Shown: positions 28,792 to 37,078 of the stretch, piece by piece | Layout of the letters: every line of letters begins with the position of its first letter | How positions within the stretch are numbered: position 1 is the stretch's first letter | From: Sphingomonas montanisoli | GTDB taxonomy: Bacteria > Pseudomonadota > Alphaproteobacteria > Sphingomonadales > Sphingomonadaceae | DNA: 64,000 nt | NCBI RefSeq assembly: GCF_008274695.1 | Contig: NZ_VTOU01000003.1 | Location: forward strand, 620,001-684,000 | Reading direction: 5' to 3' | Program-made: the position numbers and the translations under genes | Notes under the pieces: generated by a model | Seen by the model: the letters and a program-made list of their open reading frames with translations, nothing else | The model's database searches: none | Told to the model about the DNA's origin: nothing

Positions 28792-29925
28792 TCACGGCAG
28801 ATAATCCCGCTCGCCCAGTTCGGCGACGCCGCGGCGATAGGCGCGATCCGAGCGCCAGATGCCCAGCGCGTCGTGGGCGCGGCCTTCGTTGAGTGCGTCG
28901 AACGCCTCGCTGCGTTCGATCAGCCTGTCCTCCGCCGTGCCATGCGCAAGGCCGAGGCGCCACAACATCGTGACTGCGGGCTCGCGCTGGCATCCGATCG
29001 CCTTCAGCAAGGTCGCGACCATCCAGGCCGAAGGGTCGGCGACCATCGCCCAGACGGTCGCCCCGTCGATCGCGCCCCGCAGCGCGAGGCCGGCGGCGAA
29101 CAATGGCAACAGCCCATCCTCGAGCGCCTGCATGATCAGCTCGTCATCGAGCATCTCGCGCTCATCGAGCAAAGCGACGAGCGTTGCGGCCGCAGCCTCG
29201 ACCCCCGGCACCGGCTGATGCTCGGCCAGATAAGCGCCGCCGATCGCGGTGACGTGCGCGTCTGCGCGCTCGGCGCGCATCCCGTGGCGGCGGACCATGT
29301 AGGTGCGCAGCGCCGCCGCGATCTTCCACACGAGCCGACGCCGCAGAATTTCGGGCAGGTCGACACCGTCGAGCTGCGGCTCGCCAAAGGCATCGCGGCT
29401 ACGGCTGTCGGCGATCATCATCGCCATCGTCGCTTCGGCGATGGCGGGATCGGCGAGGTCGAGCAGTTGCTGGACGACCCCGGCTGCGCGGTGCGTATCC
29501 TGTCCCAAGGCGAGCGCCAGCCGGTGTGCATCGACACGGCGCAGCAGCAGCTCGACCAGCGCGAGATCGCCCTTGCCCGGCAGACGGATAAGCGGAAGCG
29601 CGATTTCGACATGCGCGGCATCGAGCGCGGCGAGCAGTTCTTCCGGCGCATCGTCGCGTTCGAGGCGGCGGGCGAGGCGCAGGCGCAGATCGGCTTCGAT
29701 CGAGCGGACCAGCGCCTGATGCAGCGCCCGCATCTGCGCACGCTGCAACTCGGTAAGCCGCTGTTCCTCGTCGAGGGCCAGTTCGGCCGCGGCGGCATCG
29801 AGGCGCCGTTCGAGATGGCCCAGCGCCAGCGCGGAATCGGGCACGCCGCCGTCGAGCCATATCGGCCCATCCGGCAAAAATCCTTCGATCGCTGTGGTCG
29901 ACAACGGGTCCATCTTAGCGCCCAT
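28792..29925 (-). CDS. DUF2336-domain protein
   Basis: 377 residues, nearly all alpha-helical, no signal or membrane segment. The stretches LALVELLLRRVDAHRLALA and EPQLDGVDLPEILRRRLVWKIAAALR match the DUF2336 family, found mainly in Alphaproteobacteria and of unknown function. An alternative ATG exists four codons downstream (29913). It is 10 bases upstream of the histidine-less kinase gene and 12 bases after the membrane protein gene, so all three look co-transcribed. A scaffold or receiver-like partner role for the kinase is inference from context only. Confidence 0.75.
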   Translation of the reverse strand: MGAKMDPLSTTAIEGFLPDGPIWLDGGVPDSALALGHLERRLDAAAAELALDEEQRLTELQRAQMRALHQALVRSIEADLRLRLARRLERDDAPEELLAALDAAHVEIALPLIRLPGKGDLALVELLLRRVDAHRLALALGQDTHRAAGVVQQLLDLADPAIAEATMAMMIADSRSRDAFGEPQLDGVDLPEILRRRLVWKIAAALRTYMVRRHGMRAERADAHVTAIGGAYLAEHQPVPGVEAAAATLVALLDEREMLDDELIMQALEDGLLPLFAAGLALRGAIDGATVWAMVADPSAWMVATLLKAIGCQREPAVTMLWRLGLAHGTAEDRLIERSEAFDALNEGRAHDALGIWRSDRAYRRGVAELGERDYLP

Positions 29926-29937
29926 AGCCGAACCCGG

Positions 29938-31224
29938 TTAAGAGGCCGCTAAGCGCGACGGCGCGCGGCGTGCGAGCGCATCGAGCCGGATGACGAAGCT
30001 GCCCAGCGCGTAGAGCGCCAACGCTGCCACCGTCCACGGCCAGCCCGCCAGCACCGCGAGCGGCGGCAGCAGCCAGATCAGCGCATCGCCGCTCGCCAGC
30101 CAGACCGGCCGGTCTGCGCCAAGCAACGCTTCGATCGGGCGAGCGCGATCGAGGCCAGCGAGACTGGCGGGGATGGCGAGCGCGACGAGCACCCAGCCCC
30201 AGCCCAGCGTGCGCGCCAGCATCATCGCCAGCAGGCCGAGCACCGCCAGCGCCGCCGCATGGCGCCCCGCGATCAGCAGGCGCCGCGCGGGCAGCTCGGG
30301 CGCCCAGATCGTGCCGATCGCGCGGGCCACGGCGAACGCCGCGGTTGCAAGCGGCAGCAACACTGCCGCAGGCCAGAAGAAGCCGAAGGCGGCGAACAAT
30401 GGGGCCAGCCAGGCGGCGACCACCGATCCGATCGCGATAGGCATCGGCTTCACCCCACGCGCCGCGAGCGGCGACGCGATCGGGGCAACAATCAGGCGGT
30501 GGACATAGCGCGCGACCCAGCCTGCCCCGTCGCGCCGGCCCCGCGCCATCAATGCGCGCTCGACCGGCGCCAGCGCCTTGGGTTCCAGCACGAGTTGCGG
30601 CACGATTTCGCCGTCCGCGCCGCCTTCGATACGGGTCGCATCCTCCTGCGCGGCGCGGCGCAGCACGGTCGACACCAGATCCCAGTCCCCGAGCATCGCG
30701 TGGGTCGCGTGCAGCCGCGCGCCGTCGATCAGCGCGAAGCCGGCCCAGCGCGCTTCCGAATCGAGCCGTTCGAGCAAAGCGTTTTCGGGTTTGTCGGGGA
30801 CCACCATCAGCGCGGGCGCCGGCGCCACGGCGAGGGCCGCGACCGCCGCATCGCCCGCCACGCAACCGTCGGCGATCAGCAGGATGCGCGTATCCGGATC
30901 GAAGCGATCGACCGCATCGGCGATGGTGCGCGCGACAATGACGGCTGCGCCCTCGTTGCGCAGCCGCTGAACCGCGCGCGCCAGTTCGCCCGGCATGCGT
31001 TCGACGAGGATGACAATCGTCTCCGCCCCCGCACGTGCGGCAAGCGCGGCCTGATATTCCACGAGTGTGCGACCGGCGACGGGCAGGGTCGCCCGCAGCC
31101 CCTGTCCCGAATCGTCGGCTTCCTGCGCGGCAATCAGCGCGGCCAGCGGCAATCCGTCTTCCTCTTTCCGACAAGCCGGCAATGGCTTTGGGATGATATC
31201 GGCGGGAGCAATGCTATGCCCCAC
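29938..31224 (-). CDS. Membrane protein resembling a degenerate nucleotidyltransferase/CDP-alcohol phosphotransferase fusion
   Basis: 428 residues. Residues about 40-230 resemble a sugar-nucleotidyltransferase fold (LRATLPVAGRTLVEYQAALAARAGAETIVI, then ILLIADGCV in place of the usual DGD). Residues about 240-415 contain roughly five to six membrane helices; GWVARYVHRLIVAPIASPLAA...GVKPMPIAIGS resembles the N-terminal part of CDP-alcohol phosphatidyltransferases, but I cannot find the family's DG-x2-AR-x8-G-x3-D-x3-D motif. It is probably a catalytically altered relative of inositol-phosphate cytidylyltransferase/phosphotransferase fusions. The start is uncertain. Same operon as DUF2336 and the kinase-like gene. 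Confidence 0.6.
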   Translation of the reverse strand: MGHSIAPADIIPKPLPACRKEEDGLPLAALIAAQEADDSGQGLRATLPVAGRTLVEYQAALAARAGAETIVILVERMPGELARAVQRLRNEGAAVIVARTIADAVDRFDPDTRILLIADGCVAGDAAVAALAVAPAPALMVVPDKPENALLERLDSEARWAGFALIDGARLHATHAMLGDWDLVSTVLRRAAQEDATRIEGGADGEIVPQLVLEPKALAPVERALMARGRRDGAGWVARYVHRLIVAPIASPLAARGVKPMPIAIGSVVAAWLAPLFAAFGFFWPAAVLLPLATAAFAVARAIGTIWAPELPARRLLIAGRHAAALAVLGLLAMMLARTLGWGWVLVALAIPASLAGLDRARPIEALLGADRPVWLASGDALIWLLPPLAVLAGWPWTVAALALYALGSFVIRLDALARRAPSRLAAS

Positions 31225-31314
31225 CGGGCTCGGCTACGCGACCAACCTGCCTTGCGGCTCCCTTTCGGGGCCGCTTCAGAGGAGACTAGAATCGCCGCAG
31301 CGATTCTTCAAAGG

Positions 31315-31614
31315 TTAATGCTGGGACAGTTCGTTCAGCATCGCGCGAATCGGCGCGATGAGGGCAGGGCTGGGCTTTGCGCGCGCGGTGGCGGCGGCGA
31401 GCCACATCAGGTCGTTGAGCCCGAAACTGGCGGCCAGCCCCTGCAGCTTGTGCGCGGCATCGCGCCAGCTATCGACATTGTCCGCCATTTCGAGCGCCGC
31501 GAGCTGCGCCATCGCGGACCCGAGGAAATCGGCGCGCAAGGCGGCGAGAATGGCAGGGCTTCCGCCGACCGCCTCGGCCAGCAGGCGATCCAACTCTTGG
31601 GGCATGTAGGACAT
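31315..31614 (-). CDS. Single-domain Hpt (histidine phosphotransfer) protein
   Basis: 99 residues, an all-helical Hpt domain with the phosphorylatable histidine at H55 in DAAHKLQGLAASFG, matching the HxLKGxxxxxG signature. Such proteins shuttle phosphate between receivers in phosphorelays. No receiver is encoded next to it. It is the first gene of the minus-strand run that ends with the histidine-less kinase, 90 bases upstream of the membrane-protein gene, and diverges from the coiled-coil protein gene (84-base gap). An alternative start at Met4 is possible. Confidence 0.85.
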   Translation of the reverse strand: MSYMPQELDRLLAEAVGGSPAILAALRADFLGSAMAQLAALEMADNVDSWRDAAHKLQGLAASFGLNDLMWLAAATARAKPSPALIAPIRAMLNELSQH

Positions 31615-31698
31615 GCGCGCACGATCACCCGAAGCGAGTTAAGAAAGTCTTGACGCCCCCTGTTCGGCGAATCGGAAATGGGATAGCTTCTGCTACCA

Positions 31699-34128
31699 AT
31701 GGCGAAGGCACCGCACCCATTGGACAGCTGGCGCGAGGCCAATGCGGCCGAGGCCGAAGCTGTCCGCGCCGCAGCCGGGCCGGATGCGTCCCCCCCGGCA
31801 CCTGCGGACGAGCTTCTGCTCGACGATCGGATCGTCGATCCGCCCGTGATCAGGGCCGAAGCCCCCATCGAAGCCACCCCGCGTCGTGCATCCGATTTCG
31901 TCTCCGGCGCGCTGTGCGGCATCGTGGCGTCGGGCTGGGTTGCCATGGTCGCGCTGAGCGGGATGCCCGCCCAAAACCTCTCGGCCATCGTCACGGCGAT
32001 CGCGACGGCGAGCGGGCCGCTGGCCCTGATCGGCATCGGGTGGATCCTGATCCAGCGATCGGGCCGACGCGAGGCCAAGCGCTTCCCCGAAACCGCAATG
32101 TCGATGCGCGCAGAGAGCGCCCGGCTGGAGGCCGCGATCGCGCGGGTGACACAGGCGCTCGACGTGCGGCGGCAGGCGCTGTCGATCCACACCGACGCTT
32201 TGCTGTCCGAAGGCGGCAAGGCAGCCGAACGGCTGGCGCAGATCAGCATGGACATGCGCGACGAGAGCGACGTTCTCGCGCGGCAGACCGACACGCTGGC
32301 CCAGGCCGCGGCCGGCGCGCGCAGCGACATCGGCGCGCTGATGGCCGATCTGCCCAAGGCGCGCGACCTGAGCCAGGAGACCGCCGGCTTTATGAAGGCT
32401 ATCGCGGGTTCAGCGGTCAGCCAGTCCGAAAGCCTGGCCGAGCAACTGACCCAGATCATCGCGCGCAGCCATGAGGCCGACGAGTTGATCGGTGCGGCGG
32501 CGGGGCGGATCGCCAGCCATGTCGGCCGGATCGAAAGCCGTTCCGAACGCGCCGCGCGCGCGATCGACGAGGCGGGCACCGCGCTAGTCGCATCGAGCGA
32601 CAAGGCGCTGATTGCGGCCGCCGAAGCGATCGAACAGGCGCGGCAGGGCGTCGATGCACAGCGCGCGGCAATGATCGCGATGATCGACCACGCCCGCGCG
32701 GCGATCGACGACACCGGCGACAGCGCCGCGCGATCGATCGCCGATCGGATGAACGCGCTGTCGACGCAGGCCGATGCGTTCGGAGAACGGCTGAGCGAAC
32801 AGGACAAGGCGAGCCGTCGGCTGGTCGAACATATGAACCGCGCGCTGGGCGAGATCGAGGCGCGTTTCGAGAATCTCGGCGCGACCGGCACCGAACAGAC
32901 CGCAGACCTGGCCGAGATGGTCGTGGCGCTGAGCGAGCATGTCGATGGCGTCGGCCGTGCGCTTGACGGCAGCATGGCCGGGGTGCGCTCGCTATCCGAT
33001 CGCACCAGCGCGCTGCGCATCGCCCTGGATGCGGTGAACCAGGTGATTGAACGCGACATGCCCGCGGCGATGAAACAGGTCGAAGCCGAGGCCGCGCGCG
33101 GCGACAGCGCGATGCGCGCGGTTTCCGCGCAGGCCGAACAGCTTGCCGCGACGGTCGAGCGCGCGACCGACAGGCTCGATTCGGCCGACCTGCTGATCGA
33201 CCGGCAGCGCAATGCCGTAGCGGGGCTGGGTGACCAGGCGGCACGGCGCATGGCTGCAATCGCGGCCGAGGGCGACGCCCTGCTCGATCGCCAGCGCGAG
33301 CTTTCGGACAGCTTCGCCGAGGAGGCCGCCGCGCGACTCGAGGCATTGCGCGACCATTCGACCGAACTGGGCCGCCTGATCGCCGAGAGCGAAAAGAACA
33401 TGCGCTCGCTCGCCGAATTGTCGGGCAGCCGATTGGTCGAGGCGATCCTGAAGGTCCGCGAGACCGCAGGCGAGGCGGCGCGCGGCGCGCGGGCGGCGCT
33501 CGAATCGATCATCCCCGATGCGAGCGAGAAGCTGGCGCGCAGCGGTGCCGAGGCGATCGAGCGCGCCTTTGGCGATCAGATCACCCAGCGCATCCACCTG
33601 ATCTCCGACACCGCCGAAGCGGCCGTCGCGGCAGCGAATCACGCGAGCGAGAAGCTGTTGAGGCAGCTTCTGTCGATCGCCGAAGCGAGCGCCAGTCTCG
33701 AGGAACGCGCGCTGACCTTCGAGAAGCGCCGGCCGGCGCCGGAACCCGAACCCTCCGACAATTTCGCGGCCGAGGTGGCGGTGCTGGTCGACGGATTGAA
33801 GGCGGCTGCGATCGATGTGACGCGGGTGCTGTCCGCCAGCGTCGCCGACACGGCCTGGACGGCCTATCTGGCGGGCGATCATGGCGTGTTCGCGCGTGAG
33901 GCCGTGCGCCTGCTCGACGAGGGCGAGGCCCAACACCTCGCCGCTTATTGCCAGCGCAACCCGGCCTTCCGGGCGCAGGTCGATCGCTATGTCGCGGCGT
34001 TCGAAGCGATGCTCGGCCGCATCCTCGACAGCCGCGACGGCGCGCCGCTGGGCGTCACGATGCTCTCGTCCGACATGGGCAAGCTCTACGTCGCACTCGC
34101 CCAGGCGATCGACCGCCTGCGGTTCTAA
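31699..34128 (+). CDS. Large coiled-coil membrane protein (TipN-like topology)
   Basis: 809 residues. A Pro/Ala-rich N-terminus (1-60) precedes two membrane helices (about 66-88 and 95-115, ending WILIQRSGRREAKRF). Residues about 135-690 are Ala/Glu/Arg/Asp-rich with heptad character, predicted long coiled coil. The C-terminal 110 residues (AWTAYLAGDHGVFAREAVRLL...) look globular. The layout matches that of the Caulobacter polarity protein TipN, but I cannot show homology by sequence alone. Divergent from the Hpt gene; a cell-pole or division scaffold function is inference. Confidence 0.6.
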   Translation: MAKAPHPLDSWREANAAEAEAVRAAAGPDASPPAPADELLLDDRIVDPPVIRAEAPIEATPRRASDFVSGALCGIVASGWVAMVALSGMPAQNLSAIVTAIATASGPLALIGIGWILIQRSGRREAKRFPETAMSMRAESARLEAAIARVTQALDVRRQALSIHTDALLSEGGKAAERLAQISMDMRDESDVLARQTDTLAQAAAGARSDIGALMADLPKARDLSQETAGFMKAIAGSAVSQSESLAEQLTQIIARSHEADELIGAAAGRIASHVGRIESRSERAARAIDEAGTALVASSDKALIAAAEAIEQARQGVDAQRAAMIAMIDHARAAIDDTGDSAARSIADRMNALSTQADAFGERLSEQDKASRRLVEHMNRALGEIEARFENLGATGTEQTADLAEMVVALSEHVDGVGRALDGSMAGVRSLSDRTSALRIALDAVNQVIERDMPAAMKQVEAEAARGDSAMRAVSAQAEQLAATVERATDRLDSADLLIDRQRNAVAGLGDQAARRMAAIAAEGDALLDRQRELSDSFAEEAAARLEALRDHSTELGRLIAESEKNMRSLAELSGSRLVEAILKVRETAGEAARGARAALESIIPDASEKLARSGAEAIERAFGDQITQRIHLISDTAEAAVAAANHASEKLLRQLLSIAEASASLEERALTFEKRRPAPEPEPSDNFAAEVAVLVDGLKAAAIDVTRVLSASVADTAWTAYLAGDHGVFAREAVRLLDEGEAQHLAAYCQRNPAFRAQVDRYVAAFEAMLGRILDSRDGAPLGVTMLSSDMGKLYVALAQAIDRLRF

Positions 34129-34147
34129 AGGTCCGGCGGCGCGGCAA

Positions 34148-34197
34148 TCCCCCCCTAACAGCGGAATGGATTGCGTCGTTCTGCTCGCAATGACGCG
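34148..34197. repeat. Degenerate copy of the GCAATGACG repeat
   Basis: GCGGAATGGATTGC and CTCGCAATGACG resemble the right arm of the repeat at 5348-5380. Only a half element is recognisable. It lies between the coiled-coil gene and the convergent DUF1467 gene. Confidence 0.55.
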
Positions 34198-34226
34198 TGA
34201 GGAGGGCGGCCTGGCGAGGCGCTATG

Positions 34227-34502
34227 TCAGCGCCGGGCATAATCCGAGAGGTCGAACATGTCGGCCGTGATCCAGCCCTGCGTGTAGTTCACGTAGAAGC
34301 AGCCGAACACCACGGCCGACGTGATCGTCGTCCACAGCACCGTTCGCCCGACCGAGAAGCGCGGGGTCGCGCTTTCGACCTGACCGGGGACATGTGCTTC
34401 GGGCTCCTGGCTCGACCGCAGACGGAAGGGCAGCACCAGGAACAGGCAGCCCCACCAGAAGAGCAGATAAATCGCGACGGCCGAACTGATCTTCATCGAC
34501 AT
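34227..34502 (-). CDS. DUF1467-family small membrane protein
   Basis: 91 residues with two membrane helices (about 6-26, SAVAIYLLFWWGCLFLVLPF, and 58-78, ITSAVVFGCFYVNYTQGW). The intervening RSSQEPEAHVPGQVESATPRFSVGR segment matches the DUF1467 pattern (VPGQxESAPxRF). Function unknown. This gene usually follows rnj in alphaproteobacterial genomes, as here, separated by a 28-bp perfect inverted repeat. Confidence 0.85.
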   Translation of the reverse strand: MSMKISSAVAIYLLFWWGCLFLVLPFRLRSSQEPEAHVPGQVESATPRFSVGRTVLWTTITSAVVFGCFYVNYTQGWITADMFDLSDYARR

Positions 34503-34504
34503 AC

Positions 34505-34597
34505 TCGTCGCCCCGGCGGAGGCCGGGGCCGCTGGAGGTCTTGCGGCCAGCGAGCGGCATGTGCCCGTGGCGGCCCCGGCCTCCGCCGGGGCGACGA
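34505..34597. repeat. Perfect 28-bp inverted repeat, rnj-DUF1467 gap
   Basis: The arms 34505-34532 and 34570-34597 are exact reverse complements (28 of 28), with a 37-base spacer. They share the GTCGCCCC/GGGGCC theme of the element at 1984-2079. It would form a very stable hairpin in the transcript between rnj and the DUF1467 gene. Confidence 0.9.
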
Positions 34598-34603
34598 TAT
34601 TGC

Positions 34604-36244
34604 TTACGCCCGGATGATCGCGACGTCGACGATCGGCTTCTTGCCCGTCCAGTGATTCGCCTTGCGGCGAACGGCCAGACGGATCGTATCGCGCAATTTG
34701 GCCTCGTCCCTGGGGCCATCCTGCGCCGCTTCGGCCGCGGCATCGCGCGCGTCGGTGAGGAAATCCGCGCGATCTTCCTCGACAGGAATGCCCTGGATCT
34801 GGATCGCGGGTTCGCCGATCAGCTTGCCCTTCCGATCGAGCGCGACCGTGACCGCGATGGTGCCATATTGGGAGATACGGCGACGTTCGTTCATCGTCGT
34901 GCCATCCGCCGGCAGGATCACGTCGCCGTCGAGGACGAGGCGACCGACGCGCTCATGCCCCAGCACCTTCGGCCCATCGGGCGCCAGGCGCAGGAGGGTG
35001 CCGTTGGTCTGGACGATGCCCTTGGGCACGCCTTGTTCGGCCGCAAAGCGCGCCTGTTCGGCCATGTGGCGCAGTTCGCCGTGGACGGGCAGGATGATTT
35101 CGGGCCGGATCCATTCGTACATCGCCGCCAGCTCGGGGCGACCGGGATGGCCGGAGACGTGGACGAAGGCCTGCTTCTCGGTGACCATATCGATGTGCTT
35201 GGCGGCCAGCGCGTTCTGGATGCGGCCGATCGCAAGTTCGTTGCCGGGGATCTGCTTCGACGAGAAGACGACGGTGTCACCCTTGCCGAGCTTGATCGGG
35301 TGGCTGTCGAACGCGATCCGCGAAAGCGCGGCGCGTGCTTCGCCCTGCCCGCCCGTTGCGATGAACAGCACGTCGCGCGGGGGCAGGCGCATCGCGGCGT
35401 CGACGTCGATCGTCGGCGGAAGATCGAGCAGATAGCCGCTCGCCTTGGCAACGCGGATGATCCGATCGAGCGAGCGGCCCGCGACGCAGAGCTGGCGATT
35501 GGTGTCGATCGCGACCTGACCCAGCGTCTGCAGACGCGCGGCGTTCGACGCGAAGGTGGTAACGAGGACGCGGCCGGTGCAGCCGGCGATCACCTCGTCG
35601 AGCCCCTTGCGGACATCATCCTCCGAACCCGAAGCTTCGGGATTGAAGACGTTGGTCGAATCGCACACGAGCGCCAGCACGCCCTTGTCGCCGATCGCGC
35701 GCAGTTCCTCGGCGGTCGACGGGGTGCCGAGCTGCGGCTTTTCGTCGATCTTCCAATCGCCGGTGTGGAAGATGTTGCCGAACGGCGTTTCGATCAGGAC
35801 GGCATTGCCCTCCGGGATCGAGTGCGCGAGCGGGACATAGGTGAAGCCGAACGGGCCGAGCGCGAAACTCTCCTCTTCCGGCACGATGATCAGCTTGACC
35901 TGATCGGTGATGCCTTCCTCGTCCAGCTTGCCCCGGATCAGGCCGGCGGTGAACTTGGTCGCGTAGAGCGGCACGCCGAGATCGGCGGCGAGATAGGGAA
36001 TCGCGCCAATATGATCCTCGTGCCCGTGCGTCAGCACAATGCCGAGCAGGTCGTCGCGATGCTCCTCGATGAAGGTGAGATCGGGCAGGATCAGCTCGAC
36101 CCCCGGATAGCCGGGATCGGAGAAGGTGAGGCCGAGATCGACCATCACCCATTTGCCCTGACAGCCGTAGAGATTGACGTTCATGCCGATCTCCCCCGAG
36201 CCGCCAAGCGCGAGGAAGAGCAGTTCGTTACCGGGTTTAGTCAC
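34604..36244 (-). CDS. rnj: Ribonuclease J
   Basis: 546 residues. The metallo-beta-lactamase core carries HGHEDH in LTHGHEDHIGAIPYL. The beta-CASP region, RNA-binding segments (VHVSGHPGRPELAAM and LPVHGELRHM) and a C-terminal domain follow. It is a 5'-3' exo- and endoribonuclease of mRNA turnover and rRNA maturation. It follows coaX by 21 bases and ends the nuo-birA-coaX-rnj run. Confidence 0.95.
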   Translation of the reverse strand: MTKPGNELLFLALGGSGEIGMNVNLYGCQGKWVMVDLGLTFSDPGYPGVELILPDLTFIEEHRDDLLGIVLTHGHEDHIGAIPYLAADLGVPLYATKFTAGLIRGKLDEEGITDQVKLIIVPEEESFALGPFGFTYVPLAHSIPEGNAVLIETPFGNIFHTGDWKIDEKPQLGTPSTAEELRAIGDKGVLALVCDSTNVFNPEASGSEDDVRKGLDEVIAGCTGRVLVTTFASNAARLQTLGQVAIDTNRQLCVAGRSLDRIIRVAKASGYLLDLPPTIDVDAAMRLPPRDVLFIATGGQGEARAALSRIAFDSHPIKLGKGDTVVFSSKQIPGNELAIGRIQNALAAKHIDMVTEKQAFVHVSGHPGRPELAAMYEWIRPEIILPVHGELRHMAEQARFAAEQGVPKGIVQTNGTLLRLAPDGPKVLGHERVGRLVLDGDVILPADGTTMNERRRISQYGTIAVTVALDRKGKLIGEPAIQIQGIPVEEDRADFLTDARDAAAEAAQDGPRDEAKLRDTIRLAVRRKANHWTGKKPIVDVAIIRA

Positions 36245-36265
36245 TTAGAAAATTGTCCAATTCTG

Positions 36266-37048
36266 TTATCTGGCCGCGTTGAGGCGGTCGTACATGATGC
36301 CGAGCCCCTGGATCGTGAGATCGGGCTCGATGCTGTCGAACGCATCGCTATGGCGTTCGAAAAGAGTGGCGAGGCCACCGGTGGCGATGACCTTTATGGG
36401 GCGGCCGACTTCGGCCTTCATGCGCGCGACCAGCCCCTCGATCATCGCGATATAGCCGAAATAGATGCCGATGAGCATCTGATCCTGCGTGGTGCGGCCG
36501 ACGACGCTGTCGGTCTCGGGCGCCTCGATCGCGATCCGCGGCAATTTGGCCGCCGCGGCGACGAGCGCGTCCAGCGACAGGTTGATCCCCGGCGCGATGA
36601 TCCCGCCTTTATAGGCGCCGGTATAATCGACCACATCGAAGGTGGTCGCGGTGCCGAAGTCGATCACGATCAGATCGCCGGGGTGCAGCTTGTGCGCCGC
36701 GATGACGTTGACCGCGCGATCGGCGCCGACGCTCTGCGGTTCGGCGACGTCGAGGGTGATGCCCCATTCGGCGGGCGCCCGGCCCGCGACCAGCGCGTCC
36801 ACGCCGAAATATTTCTGCGCCAGAACCTCCAGATTGTGGAGCGCACGGGGCACGACGGTCGCGACGATCACCGCGTCGATCGCGTCGCGGCCCAGCCCTT
36901 CGAGCGCGAGCAACTGGTGGAGCCAGACGGCATATTCGTCGGCCGTGCGGCGCGCATCGGTGGCGATCCGCCAGCGCGAGCGTATCTTGCCGTCCTCGAT
37001 CAGCGCGAAAACGATATTGGTATTGCCGGCGTCGATCGCAAGCAGCAT
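36266..37048 (-). CDS. coaX: Type III pantothenate kinase
   Basis: 260 residues, ASKHA fold. The phosphate-1 motif is [16 protein letters not shown], the pantothenate-site segment is [13 protein letters not shown], and [11 protein letters not shown] and [15 protein letters not shown] are the typical internal motifs. It catalyses the first step of coenzyme A synthesis and is insensitive to CoA feedback in studied homologues. It lies between birA and rnj, the standard order in many Alphaproteobacteria. Confidence 0.96.
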   Translation of the reverse strand: MLLAIDAGNTNIVFALIEDGKIRSRWRIATDARRTADEYAVWLHQLLALEGLGRDAIDAVIVATVVPRALHNLEVLAQKYFGVDALVAGRAPAEWGITLDVAEPQSVGADRAVNVIAAHKLHPGDLIVIDFGTATTFDVVDYTGAYKGGIIAPGINLSLDALVAAAAKLPRIAIEAPETDSVVGRTTQDQMLIGIYFGYIAMIEGLVARMKAEVGRPIKVIATGGLATLFERHSDAFDSIEPDLTIQGLGIMYDRLNAAR

Positions 37049-37078
37049 CGGTCAGTGCATCCCTTGTTCTACCGCGCC

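Noticed and set aside
31407-33512. 701-codon minus-strand frame antisense to the coiled-coil gene
   Set aside because: Ser/Arg/Ala low-complexity shadow; overlaps the real Hpt gene as well.
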